Positions 8,717 to 16,737 of a stretch of DNA of 64,000 nt are shown here, in pieces (positions within the stretch are counted from its first letter, which is position 1; the number at the start of each line of letters is the position of its first letter). Position numbers and translations under genes: made by a program. The notes below the pieces were generated by a model, which searched no databases, was not told where the DNA came from, and saw only the letters and a list, made by a program, of their open reading frames with translations. The stretch is from NCBI RefSeq assembly GCF_020524325.1, contig NZ_JAIVKY010000012.1, positions 1 to 64,000 on the forward strand, written 5' to 3'. The stretch is from Sutcliffiella horikoshii. GTDB taxonomy: Bacteria; Bacillota; Bacilli; Bacillales; Bacillaceae_I.

Positions 8717-9622
8717 CTACTCTAGATTGTACTCATTTAAATGAACAAAGCTAAAACCCTGTTCTAACAATGCCAGCACTGCATCTTTTACGCCTTCCGC
8801 TGTCTCACTTTGTGGTTGGTTCATATGTAATATCACAATGGAACCAGATTGTGCTTTTAACATTTCCTGCGATACTTCCTCTTTTGTAAAAGTTGCGCCA
8901 CCATCCCCAATGACATCAAAGTTTACCACTTGCACACCTAAGTCTTCTGCTATTTGAACGGCTGTGTCATCATAAAATGCCGTACCTGAGCGAAAATATT
9001 GTGGGACCTCTCCTGTTATCTCAAATATTTTCATTTGATTATCCATTATTTCTTCCACTATTTCTTCTTGGGAAGAAGTACTGGAAATTCCCCATGCACT
9101 TCTTGGAGTAACGGAAAGCGGCTTATGTTCTGTACCATGGTTTTGAATGGTGAATAAGGGATTTGCTGCCAGCTCCACAAATACCTCATATTGTTCATCA
9201 ATCCACCTTGCATTGACAAAGAGATCCGCTTTAATGTGGTTTTCGATTAGGAAGGTTATTAATTCTTCATCATATCCGCTTCCATTTTCACCGCCGCAAG
9301 CATCCAAAGTAAGGGCTATGACTTTTTCCTCTGTATTTAATCGTGTTTTAACGCCAGATACATACTCGGAAAATTGCGACGATTCACTATACACTTGTCC
9401 ATTTACTTCTAAAGCAAGGTCCTGCAACTCTTGTTTTTGTTTGTCCTTCTCTAAGCTTTCACTATCTGGATTTTCACTTAAATCTTCTGCTGAAACCACT
9501 TTTTGTGGTTCTTCTTGAACCGCGTTACTATTACTCTGTTCAGTCACACTTGTATTTACCTTTGATGCACACCCCATTGTAACCATAAGAAGAAACATGA
9601 AAACCACTGACTTTTTCCCCAT
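8717..9622 (-). CDS. Polysaccharide deacetylase family lipoprotein
   Basis: 301 residues. A signal peptide ends in the lipobox TMGC (Cys near residue 18), followed by a disordered acidic linker to about residue 90 and then a NodB-type domain. Motif 1 reads TLDACGG instead of the classical TFDDG, so the first Asp is kept but the metal-binding Asp is replaced; motif 2 is NHGTEH with both metal histidines. Later motifs are YFRSGTAFYDD and IVILHMNQP. This divergent branch is common in Bacillus; activity on peptidoglycan or another surface glycan is likely but unproven. It is expected on the outer face of the membrane. Confidence 0.8.
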   Translation of the reverse strand: MGKKSVVFMFLLMVTMGCASKVNTSVTEQSNSNAVQEEPQKVVSAEDLSENPDSESLEKDKQKQELQDLALEVNGQVYSESSQFSEYVSGVKTRLNTEEKVIALTLDACGGENGSGYDEELITFLIENHIKADLFVNARWIDEQYEVFVELAANPLFTIQNHGTEHKPLSVTPRSAWGISSTSSQEEIVEEIMDNQMKIFEITGEVPQYFRSGTAFYDDTAVQIAEDLGVQVVNFDVIGDGGATFTKEEVSQEMLKAQSGSIVILHMNQPQSETAEGVKDAVLALLEQGFSFVHLNEYNLE

Positions 9623-9682
9623 TTAACTTCCATCCCCTGTATATTTCGACATTATACTTCCAATAAAACAACGATAAACTCC

Positions 9683-9743
9683 AAAAAAAGATGACCAGAT
9701 GAAAGACTCACTTTGTAAATAAGTGAGCCTAACATCTAGTCAG
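9683..9743 (-). terminator. Terminator of the MurE-like gene
   Basis: On the minus strand GACTAGATG...GCTCACTT-loop-AAGTGAGT...CATCTGGTC followed by ATCTTTTTTT: a two-part stem with a T-tract, 15 bp after the gene end. Confidence 0.85.
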
Positions 9744-9757
9744 CCTATTTCCTTTTT

Positions 9758-11248
9758 CTATGTTGTAGGAATGGTTTCTGTAAGTGGAAAGGCTTGTACT
9801 GCTTTTAGCGTAATTTCTTTTTCATCAAATGGAACGGATTCGTTTCCAATCAACTGATAATTTTCATGGCCTTTTCCAGCAATGAGGATGACATCCCCAT
9901 CACCTGCAATCTCAACTGCTCGGATGATTGCTTGTTCGCGGTCAGGGATACACTCAAAGTTCTCATGGACGGCTCCTGCAGCCATTCCCTCGACAATTTC
10001 TTCTCCAGGCTCATCCAGCGGATTATCTGTAGTAAAAATGACATATTCCGATTTTTCAGTTGCTATTCTCCCCATTTTAGGGCGTTTATCTTTGTCTCTT
10101 CCTCCACCTGTACCGATGATGGAGATAATTTTTTGTTTAGAGAACATGCGGATACTGTCTAAAGCTTTGCCGATTGCATCCTCTGTATGTGCATAATCGA
10201 TGATAACATTTCGCTTGTCACCAGTCTCAAGTGTCTGCATACGTCCACTAGGTGGGGTAGTCTCTCTTAAATGGTTCAAGATACGGTCAAACGGCATACC
10301 TTTGTCCCATAGAACGCAAATGACGGACAAAATGTTATAAACGTTAAATTCACCAACAAACGGGATTTCCAATTCGAATTCACCAAAATTAGTTTCAAGT
10401 ATGAAGCTTGTTTTATTTTCAAAAAATTGTATATCTCTCGCTTTAAAATCGGCATCATTCTTAATTCCGTAGGTGATGATTCTAGCACCTGTCATTTGCA
10501 TATAGTCCTTGGTTGCATCATCGTCCACGTTTAGGATTGCTGCTTTGTCCTTGCGCATGTCTTGGCCTAATTGTGCAAAAAGCAGACCTTTGGCATTTTT
10601 ATAATGCTCCATCGTCCCATGAAAGTCGAGATGATCTTGTGTTAGGTTAGTGAATACACCGTTTTGGAATTCAACGCCTGCAAGACGACCGAGTATAAGA
10701 CCATGTGATGATACTTCCATTACCACATCTGTCACACCGGCTTCTACCATATCTTTAAGCATTCGTTGCATCGTTAAAACATCACTCGTTGTATTTTTAC
10801 TTTCAAATTTCTCTCCATCAATATCAATCTCAATGGTACCGCTTAGCCCAGTTTTATATCCTTCTTTTCTCATTACATTATTGATAACACTTGAAACCGT
10901 TGTTTTTCCATTTGTCCCTGTAACTCCGACAATGCGAAGTTTAGTGGATGGATAATCAAAAAATGCATTTGCCAGCTGACCTAATGCGCGCTCTGTGTCT
11001 CGAACATGCACATAGCAGATACCTTCTAATAATTGTTCTGGCATATCCTGAACGACAATCACACTCGCACCTTTTTCAATTGCTGATGGTATGTAGCGGT
11101 GTCCATCCACCGTGTAGCCTTTTATACAAACAAAAACGGAATCTGTCGTTACTTGTCTAGAATCAGAAAAAATATTAGAAACGGATAATGGGAAATCACC
11201 GAAAACTTTTAGTGTAGATACATTGGAAAATAATACATTGGTTCTCAT
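9758..11248 (-). CDS. MurE-like Mur ligase (second, stand-alone copy)
   Basis: About 496 residues with the three-domain Mur ligase layout: the N-terminal UDP-binding region (SNIFSDSRQVTTDSVFVCIKG), the central ATP-binding GTNGKTTVSSVIN, the NLTQDHLDFHGTMEHY segment and a C-terminal domain with GTGGGRDKDKRPKMG. MurE adds the third residue, usually meso-diaminopimelate, to UDP-MurNAc-L-Ala-D-Glu. The meso-DAP signature DNPR reads DNPL here, so the arginine that contacts DAP is missing and the amino-acid specificity is uncertain. The start is the ATG of MRTNVLFS. The gene stands outside any division and cell wall cluster, so it is probably a paralogue of the main murE. Confidence 0.85.
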   Translation of the reverse strand: MRTNVLFSNVSTLKVFGDFPLSVSNIFSDSRQVTTDSVFVCIKGYTVDGHRYIPSAIEKGASVIVVQDMPEQLLEGICYVHVRDTERALGQLANAFFDYPSTKLRIVGVTGTNGKTTVSSVINNVMRKEGYKTGLSGTIEIDIDGEKFESKNTTSDVLTMQRMLKDMVEAGVTDVVMEVSSHGLILGRLAGVEFQNGVFTNLTQDHLDFHGTMEHYKNAKGLLFAQLGQDMRKDKAAILNVDDDATKDYMQMTGARIITYGIKNDADFKARDIQFFENKTSFILETNFGEFELEIPFVGEFNVYNILSVICVLWDKGMPFDRILNHLRETTPPSGRMQTLETGDKRNVIIDYAHTEDAIGKALDSIRMFSKQKIISIIGTGGGRDKDKRPKMGRIATEKSEYVIFTTDNPLDEPGEEIVEGMAAGAVHENFECIPDREQAIIRAVEIAGDGDVILIAGKGHENYQLIGNESVPFDEKEITLKAVQAFPLTETIPTT

Positions 11249-11404
11249 AACAGTCACTTCCTTTTCTGATACTAAAAATGTTAGTAATAGTATCTTCATA
11301 AAAATCTTTATGTAGCTTACCGATTTTTACTAATAATTTTAAGAGTATTTAAATCTATTTTGGTTAAAGTATACCCTTTATTCTACAAAATTTGCGGTAA
11401 AAGT

Positions 11405-11438
11405 GAAAGAAAAAGCTGCCGGAGAATTCGACAGCTTT
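11405..11438 (-). terminator. Terminator of the M3 peptidase gene
   Basis: AAAGCTGTCG-aattct-CCGGCAGCTTTTTC read on the minus strand, just after the stop at 11444. Confidence 0.8.
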
Positions 11439-11443
11439 ATCTC

Positions 11444-13138
11444 TTATAATGCTTTATCATTCACTTCATTTAAATAGCTTTCAATCTCTCCGACAACTGA
11501 TTCTACGCAACCATCCTCAAATGGAGATCGTAGGCCTGCAAATTTAACTAGATCGACAAATGATTTGCTACCACCTTGTTTGCATAGTTCCAAATAAGAG
11601 GTCCATGCAGATTCAGGATTTTCTTGTGAGAGCTTCCAATATTGCAGGGCACAAATTTGGGCAAGTGTATAGTCAATATAATAGAATGGAGTACGATAAA
11701 TATGACCTTGACGCTGCCAGAATCCACCTGATTCTAAGTACGAGTTACCATCATAATCACGGCCTGGGAGGTATTTCTTTTCAATCTCTCTCCATGCTTG
11801 ATTTCTTTCTACAGGAGTTGCATCTGGGTTTTGGTATACATAATGTTGGAATTCATCTACTGCTACGCCATACGGCAAGAAGGAGATTGCTCCGCTTAAA
11901 TGAGAGAACTTATATTTTTCTGTATCCTCTTTAAAGAAGAGGTTCATCCAAGGCCAAGTGAAGAATTCCATGCTCATGGAGTGAATTTCACACGCTTCAT
12001 AAGTTGGCCAGTTATACTCCGGCACATCAAAGTCACGGCTCATATAGACTTGGAATGCATGTCCCGCTTCATGTGTGAGAACGTCAATATCTCCACTTGT
12101 TCCGTTAAAATTGGAGAAAATATATGGTGCCTTATATGTTGGAATATAGGTGCAGTATCCGCCGGCTTCCTTCCCTTTTTTCGCAACAAGGTCCATTAAG
12201 TTCTTATCAATCATAAATTGGAAGAACTCTTTCGTCTCTTCAGAAAGCTCTTCGTACATTTGTTTCCCATTTTCGATAATCCACTCAGGTGTTCCTTTTG
12301 GTTTGGCGTTACCAGTTTTAAATTTAAAGCCTTCATCATAATACTTCATGGAAGCTAAACCGATACGCTCCTGCTGTCTTTCAGTAAGTTTTTCAACTAA
12401 AGGAACGATGGAGTCTTTTACTTGATCTCGGAATTTAGCTACCATATCCGCATTATAATCTGTACGGGTCATACGCGCATAGCCAAGTTCCACGAAACTA
12501 TCGTAGCCGAGCTTCTTTGCCATTTTCGTACGAACTTTGACTAGTTGGTCAAAGATTTCGTCGAACTCTTCTTGGTTCTCTTGGAAGAAACCAAATTTTG
12601 CTTCACTTGCCTGCTTGCGAACATCACGATCTTCTGACTCCGTATATGGATCTAGTTGTGCCAGTGTCAGTTCTTCTCCATTAAAGTTAATCTTTGCAGA
12701 AGCAACCAATTTTGAGTATTTTGTCGAAAGTTTATTTTCAAGCTGAAGGTCTTCGATAATTGCATCATCAAATGTCTTCAATTCACATTCCGCCAAAGCA
12801 AAAAGCTGTGTGCCCCATTTTTTCTCAAGCTCGTTTCTGAATGGAGACTTAACAAGCGCTTTATAGAATTTTGTATCCAATGATTTCGTTAGCGGTTCGA
12901 TTTCATCCAGGAAATCCTGCTCTTCTTTGTAATATTCATCGTTCGTATCAATAGAGTGACGAATATAGACTAAGTTAAAATCAGTACTTAACTGGTTTCT
13001 AATATCGTTTATTTCCTTTATAGCTTCTTCCTGCATTTCAACAGAACCTGCCGCCTCAAACCTCTCTACAGCAGCCATAAACCTCTTCTCCACCTCATCC
13101 ATATTAGGACGAGAATAACCAAACTCTTCAAATCTCAT
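11444..13138 (-). CDS. M3 family oligoendopeptidase
   Basis: A 564-residue soluble zinc metallopeptidase. The HExxH motif is LTHEAGHAFQVY (residues about 355-366), followed by the downstream glutamate region YEACEIHSMSMEFFTWPW typical of M3 peptidases. The N-terminal 200 residues are the charged helical domain of this family. The length fits the 560-570-residue M3 oligoendopeptidase subgroup found in Bacillaceae, which is distinct from the longer PepF of about 600 residues. It is cytoplasmic and probably trims short peptides. It is a single gene with its own terminator. Confidence 0.92.
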   Translation of the reverse strand: MRFEEFGYSRPNMDEVEKRFMAAVERFEAAGSVEMQEEAIKEINDIRNQLSTDFNLVYIRHSIDTNDEYYKEEQDFLDEIEPLTKSLDTKFYKALVKSPFRNELEKKWGTQLFALAECELKTFDDAIIEDLQLENKLSTKYSKLVASAKINFNGEELTLAQLDPYTESEDRDVRKQASEAKFGFFQENQEEFDEIFDQLVKVRTKMAKKLGYDSFVELGYARMTRTDYNADMVAKFRDQVKDSIVPLVEKLTERQQERIGLASMKYYDEGFKFKTGNAKPKGTPEWIIENGKQMYEELSEETKEFFQFMIDKNLMDLVAKKGKEAGGYCTYIPTYKAPYIFSNFNGTSGDIDVLTHEAGHAFQVYMSRDFDVPEYNWPTYEACEIHSMSMEFFTWPWMNLFFKEDTEKYKFSHLSGAISFLPYGVAVDEFQHYVYQNPDATPVERNQAWREIEKKYLPGRDYDGNSYLESGGFWQRQGHIYRTPFYYIDYTLAQICALQYWKLSQENPESAWTSYLELCKQGGSKSFVDLVKFAGLRSPFEDGCVESVVGEIESYLNEVNDKAL

Positions 13139-13199
13139 ATGTATAATCCCCTTTACAAACAGACTTCACCTTTAGTAGTATTCGACATAAATCAAGAAA

Positions 13200-13237
13200 T
13201 TCCTTGTGGGGTCTGACCCCACAAGGGAATTTTTTTT
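13200..13237 (+). terminator. Strong palindromic hairpin with T-tract
   Basis: The stem TTCCTTGTGGGGTC/GACCCCACAAGGGAA is nearly perfect, and eight or more T follow on the plus strand. No plus-strand gene ends here; the neighbours are the start of the peptidase gene and the end of the marR gene, both on the minus strand. Confidence 0.65.
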
Positions 13238-13262
13238 ACAACAAAACCAAAACAAAAAATCC

Positions 13263-13297
13263 AAAAAAAAAACCGACCATTGTAGGTCAGTCTTTTT
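13263..13297 (-). terminator. marR-family gene terminator
   Basis: AAAAAGACTGACC-tacaat-GGTCGGTTTTTTTTTT on the minus strand, overlapping the last codons of the gene. Confidence 0.85.
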
Positions 13298-13733
13298 GTT
13301 GGGCGTTTAGGCCGAGTTTTTTGATGAGTTGAATGGCTTGTTCTTTTTCTTGTTGGGTGAGGCCGTCCACTAGGGTGTGGATGTGTTGTTCGTGTTTTGG
13401 GAAGATTTCATTCAGAAGTTGCTTACCTTCGTCCGTTATTTGCGCGTAGGTTACCCTTCTGTCTTTTGGACAAGCTTTGCGGACTAAGAGTCCTTTGTTT
13501 TCCAATTTATCGACCACATATGTGATACTGCCGCTTGCCAATAATATTTTTCCGCCGATCTGCTGTAATGGTTGTTCCCCTTTGTGGTAAAGAAGTTCTA
13601 ACACTGCGAATTCGGTAGGGTTCAGTTTAAAGCTTTGGATAGATTGGTTTGCTTTGTCGTTTAGTGCACGAAACGCTCTGGATAGGACGATAAACAATTT
13701 CAATGAAGTGTCGAGCTCGTGTCTTTCTGCCAT
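13287..13733 (-). CDS. MarR family transcriptional regulator, MhqR-like
   Basis: About 148 residues with the MarR winged-helix core: LNPTEFAVLELLYHKGEQPLQQIGGKILLASGSITYVVDKLE (split here only by eye into helices), then the wing KDRRVTYAQITDEGKQLL. The recognition-helix region closely resembles B. subtilis MhqR as I remember it, a repressor of quinone-detoxification genes. The start is the second ATG (13733), because AAAAGGA abuts the first ATG and is correctly spaced for the second. Upstream lies TATCTTGAATTAAGAC (13759-13774), close to the MhqR operator pattern, which suggests autoregulation. The divergent neighbour is a ZIP metal transporter, so metal or electrophile response are both possible. 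Confidence 0.85.
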   Translation of the reverse strand: MAERHELDTSLKLFIVLSRAFRALNDKANQSIQSFKLNPTEFAVLELLYHKGEQPLQQIGGKILLASGSITYVVDKLENKGLLVRKACPKDRRVTYAQITDEGKQLLNEIFPKHEQHIHTLVDGLTQQEKEQAIQLIKKLGLNAQQKD

Positions 13734-13758
13734 AATAGTCATTCCTTTTTATAAAAAA

Positions 13759-13774
13759 TATCTTGAATTAAGAC
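13759..13774 (-). promoter_or_regulatory. Candidate MarR/MhqR-type operator
   Basis: TATCTTGAATTAAGAC is an imperfect palindrome centred on GAATT, similar to the recalled MhqR box TATCTCGAATTCGAGATA. It lies 26 bp upstream of the regulator start. Confidence 0.4.
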
Positions 13775-13858
13775 TAATGGTATAGTAATTGACGTGATTC
13801 GTCAAATGAAATTCAAGAAAATGTAAAATCCATTTAATAAATCCTTCTTTTTGAGAAC

Positions 13859-13886
13859 TTGTATCTCGAGATAATATTGGTACAAT
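13859..13886 (+). promoter_or_regulatory. Promoter of the ZIP gene with a perfect palindrome
   Basis: TTGTAT (13859-13864), 16 bp, TACAAT (13881-13886). The perfect palindrome TATCTCGAGATA (13862-13873) overlaps the -35 box and spacer, where a repressor would block polymerase. Confidence 0.5.
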
Positions 13887-13974
13887 ATTCGTAGAACATA
13901 AAAAAAGAAAGGTCTCTTTTGAAGATCTTTCCATTTAAATATATTACAACTCTTTTGGACGAGAAAGGATACAT

Positions 13975-14709
13975 ATGATGTCAGAAGTTTTGCTAGGAAG
14001 TGTGTTGGCAGCCATGTCAACTGGCTTAGGGGCTATACCCATTTTATTTTTGAATAATTCATTTACTCACAGATGGAGAGATTCGCTCCTTGCATTCACA
14101 GCCGGTATAATGATGGCCGCTGCAACATTGAGTTTAATACCAGAAGCACTGTCTTACGGAGGAGTCGTACCATTAGCTATTGGATTGCTTTTAGGGGTAA
14201 TCACATTGACTTTTTTAGAAAGGTCCATTCCCCATATTGATTTGGAGCATAATCGTAAAGGGATTGCTTTTGACCAAAAAGCAATGCTGATTGTTGCAGC
14301 GATTACCCTGCATAATATACCTGAAGGGCTTTCTGTAGGGGTAAGCTATGCATCAGATGCAGCAGACACTGGGAACTTAATTGCGTTTGCAATTGGATTA
14401 CAAAATGCACCAGAGGGGTTTTTGGTTGCTTTATTCTTAATTAATCAGAGGATTACTAAACTGAAGGCCTTTATAGTTGCAACTTTAACCGGGGCTGTAG
14501 AGATACCTATGGCATTATTAGGATTCTACCTCACTTCAGTGGTCTCTTCTCTTGTACCATATGGTCTAGCATTTGCCGCAGGAGCAATGCTTTATATCAT
14601 CTATAAAGAATTAATTCCCGAAAGTCATGGGGACGGAAATGAAACGACCTCAACCTATGCATTCATTGTCGGACTACTTTTTATGATCTTTTTAACACAA
14701 ATCTTTTAA
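13975..14709 (+). CDS. ZIP family divalent metal transporter
   Basis: A 244-residue polytopic membrane protein with about eight predicted helices. The ZIP signature HNIPEGLSVGV lies in the fourth helix and NAPEGFLVALFL in the fifth; together they form the binuclear metal site. ZIP proteins import zinc, iron or manganese. An unusually weak His-rich loop (LEHNRKG) lies between helices 3 and 4. The start is one of two adjacent ATGs (13975 or 13978) after GAGAAAGGA. It is divergent from the MarR regulator, with a palindrome in its promoter. Confidence 0.9.
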   Translation: MMSEVLLGSVLAAMSTGLGAIPILFLNNSFTHRWRDSLLAFTAGIMMAAATLSLIPEALSYGGVVPLAIGLLLGVITLTFLERSIPHIDLEHNRKGIAFDQKAMLIVAAITLHNIPEGLSVGVSYASDAADTGNLIAFAIGLQNAPEGFLVALFLINQRITKLKAFIVATLTGAVEIPMALLGFYLTSVVSSLVPYGLAFAAGAMLYIIYKELIPESHGDGNETTSTYAFIVGLLFMIFLTQIF

Positions 14710-14734
14710 CCGTTCCTTTTGGGCGGTTTTTTTT
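14708..14734 (+). terminator. ZIP gene terminator
   Basis: AACCGTTC-cttt-TGGGCGGTT followed by TTTTTT. Confidence 0.8.
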
Positions 14735-14739
14735 ATGTA

Positions 14740-14946
14740 TTATTTTTTTTCATAGATTATTTCTTGGTATTGGTAAATCAGCTTATCTAAATCTTGGCTA
14801 CATTTAACTGTTTGTTCACTTATATAACCAGTTTTATTGGCTACTGCTATCATTGTATCCCTTTTCTCTTTAATAAGTAATAACAGTTGATCTACATACC
14901 CTTCATAAGACAATGTGACTCGCCCCTTCTCTATCAATTTCCACAT
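14740..14946 (-). CDS. Spo0E-like aspartyl-phosphate phosphatase
   Basis: Up to 68 residues. The helix-turn-helix hairpin pattern with SQDLDKLIYQYQ fits the Spo0E signature SQxLDxLI. Such proteins dephosphorylate Spo0A~P or related regulators and so restrain sporulation. The ATG at 14946 gives a long N-terminus with no ribosome binding site; AAGGGG lies correctly upstream of a TTG at codon 12 (near 14913), so the real protein may be about 57 residues, the usual length. Convergent with the ZIP gene. Confidence 0.75.
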   Translation of the reverse strand: MWKLIEKGRVTLSYEGYVDQLLLLIKEKRDTMIAVANKTGYISEQTVKCSQDLDKLIYQYQEIIYEKK

Positions 14947-15146
14947 TAGAAATTATTACAATAATTTCTATAATTGTAAATAGAATCGCAAAGTTAGACA
15001 TAATTTTCATGGAATTATTTTTTAGGCATTTGTGAAAAATAGGACAAAGTATCTAGGGAGAGTAGAGTTCAACTCCCTTTTATACATTTATCAGGTGCGA
15101 ATTTTGTCGAATATCAAAATACATACTTAGACAAGTGGGTGCAGAA

Positions 15147-15920
15147 ATGAAAGTAATACTAGTTGTAGTATTGAGTAACATGGTTATTTTTTGTTTCCCT
15201 TCTGTAGAGTCTTCTGCTGAAGTTCATTCTAACAATAAAGTAGCTATTGTTATTGATGACTTTGGCAATAACATGAAAGGCACCGAGGAAATTCTTCATT
15301 TACCCGTTCCATTGACTGTTGCTGTCATGCCTTTTCTTTCTACCACAGAACAAGACGCCGAAATGGCCCATCGCTTAGGTCATGAGGTTATTCTTCATCT
15401 TCCCATGGAACCCTTAAAGGGGAAAAGAAGCTGGCTTGGGCCAGGTGCCATAACATCTAATCTAACTGATAAAGAAGTTTATAAAAGAGTCAATGATGCT
15501 ATTGATTCTGTTCCTTACGCAGTAGGGATTAATAATCATATGGGTTCTAAGATCACTGCCGACAAGCGGATCATGAGAATTATTTTAGAAATCTGTAAAG
15601 AGCGAAACTTATATTATTTGGATAGTAAAACATCCAAGAAAAGTGTTGTAGCAGAATTAGCTACCGAATTGGGTGTTCCATTTCTTGAGAATGAATTATT
15701 CTTTGACGAAGTTTATACAACTAATCATATCGTAAAGCAAACCAATCAGCTCATCAAAAAAACGGAAGTGGATGATGAAATCATATCCATTGGACATGTG
15801 GGCCTTGTCGGGGAAAAGACTGCAGGGGTGCTAAAACAATATATCCCTAAATTGCAGGAAAAAGCGGAAATTGTTACACTGTCTAACATTTTAATTGATA
15901 AAGAAATCTTGCTGCACTGA
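15147..15920 (+). CDS. Divergent polysaccharide deacetylase (YibQ/DUF610 type)
   Basis: About 257 residues with an N-terminal signal peptide (hydrophobic to about residue 20). The domain begins VAIVIDDFGNN, the family's version of NodB motif 1, followed by PLTVAVMPFLS, HEVILHLPMEP and GINNHMGSKITAD with the metal-binding His pair; SIGHVG is near the end. The exported enzyme probably acts on a cell-surface glycan, but the substrate is unknown for the family. A GTG 12 bp upstream is in frame, but GTGGGTG spaces better for the ATG at 15147. Confidence 0.85.
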   Translation: MKVILVVVLSNMVIFCFPSVESSAEVHSNNKVAIVIDDFGNNMKGTEEILHLPVPLTVAVMPFLSTTEQDAEMAHRLGHEVILHLPMEPLKGKRSWLGPGAITSNLTDKEVYKRVNDAIDSVPYAVGINNHMGSKITADKRIMRIILEICKERNLYYLDSKTSKKSVVAELATELGVPFLENELFFDEVYTTNHIVKQTNQLIKKTEVDDEIISIGHVGLVGEKTAGVLKQYIPKLQEKAEIVTLSNILIDKEILLH

Positions 15921-15933
15921 AGAATATATTAAC

Positions 15934-15969
15934 AAAAAAGAGCAGCTCCGTAGGAGACTGCTCTTTTTC
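15934..15969. terminator. Bidirectional terminator
   Basis: AAAAAAGAGCAGCTCC-gta-GGAGACTGCTCTTTTTC between two convergent genes, with A- and T-tracts on the respective sides. Confidence 0.85.
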
Positions 15970-16608
15970 TTATTTTTGCACATCAATTTGATCGACATGT
16001 GTGACTCGGAATTCTTTTTCGCCGAGCTTTTTCACTAACTTATTCACTTTTTCTTGTGGCAATTCCGCTGGTAGATTGACAATTATTCTACGCAGATATT
16101 TTTCACCATTATCAAGTGTAAGCATTCCGTCGATATTGACGTCCTTTAACATGGAAACAAGATCCTTAATCGCTCCTTTGTGCTCAATGGTAGCGATAGT
16201 AAGGGTATACCCACCTGTTTTCATTCCAAATGAGTCAGCCAGGACATCCATGACGTTTGCATGTGTTAGTATTCCAAGAAATTCATTCTCCTCATTCAAC
16301 ACAGCGATAAACGGTAGTCGTTTAATTGTGAAGAATGCTTTAAAGAATGAATCCTCTTCAAAGATAAAAGCATCCTGGTTTTTCACCAGCACTTCTAGTG
16401 AATCGTCCGGGCTTCCTTTTTGTTCATAAAGATAATCCAATAAGTGCACCTTATATACCAAACCTAAGAATGTATTCCCGTCATTGGTAAGAATGGGTAT
16501 GCACCTGTAGCCTGTATCCTTTATTTTTTCATAAGCTTGTTTAACCGTGTAAGTTGGTTCACAGTACTCCACATCATGCTTTGGTACAAAATTGTAACGC
16601 ACCTTCAT
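15970..16608 (-). CDS. CBS-pair plus ACT domain protein, CbpA-like
   Basis: 212 residues. Two CBS motifs occupy about residues 10-135 (ending in GILTHANVMDVLADSFG) and an ACT-like domain about 140-205 (TIATIEHKGAIKDLVSMLKDVNIDG). The same architecture is known in the cyclic di-AMP binding protein CbpA of Listeria; nucleotide binding here is inferred from that. The start is the ATG at 16608 with AAGGAG 8 bp upstream; a GTG three codons earlier lacks spacing. Single gene, cytoplasmic. Confidence 0.75.
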   Translation of the reverse strand: MKVRYNFVPKHDVEYCEPTYTVKQAYEKIKDTGYRCIPILTNDGNTFLGLVYKVHLLDYLYEQKGSPDDSLEVLVKNQDAFIFEEDSFFKAFFTIKRLPFIAVLNEENEFLGILTHANVMDVLADSFGMKTGGYTLTIATIEHKGAIKDLVSMLKDVNIDGMLTLDNGEKYLRRIIVNLPAELPQEKVNKLVKKLGEKEFRVTHVDQIDVQK

Positions 16609-16737
16609 ATTTCTCACTCCTTAGGCAGTTTATCTCTAGAATATGTATGTTATAAAACTACTATAACAGTAGCACATTCAACTTCCAAGGTAAAGAAAAT
16701 TCATAATATTAACACAACTCACTCATTAATGCTCAAC

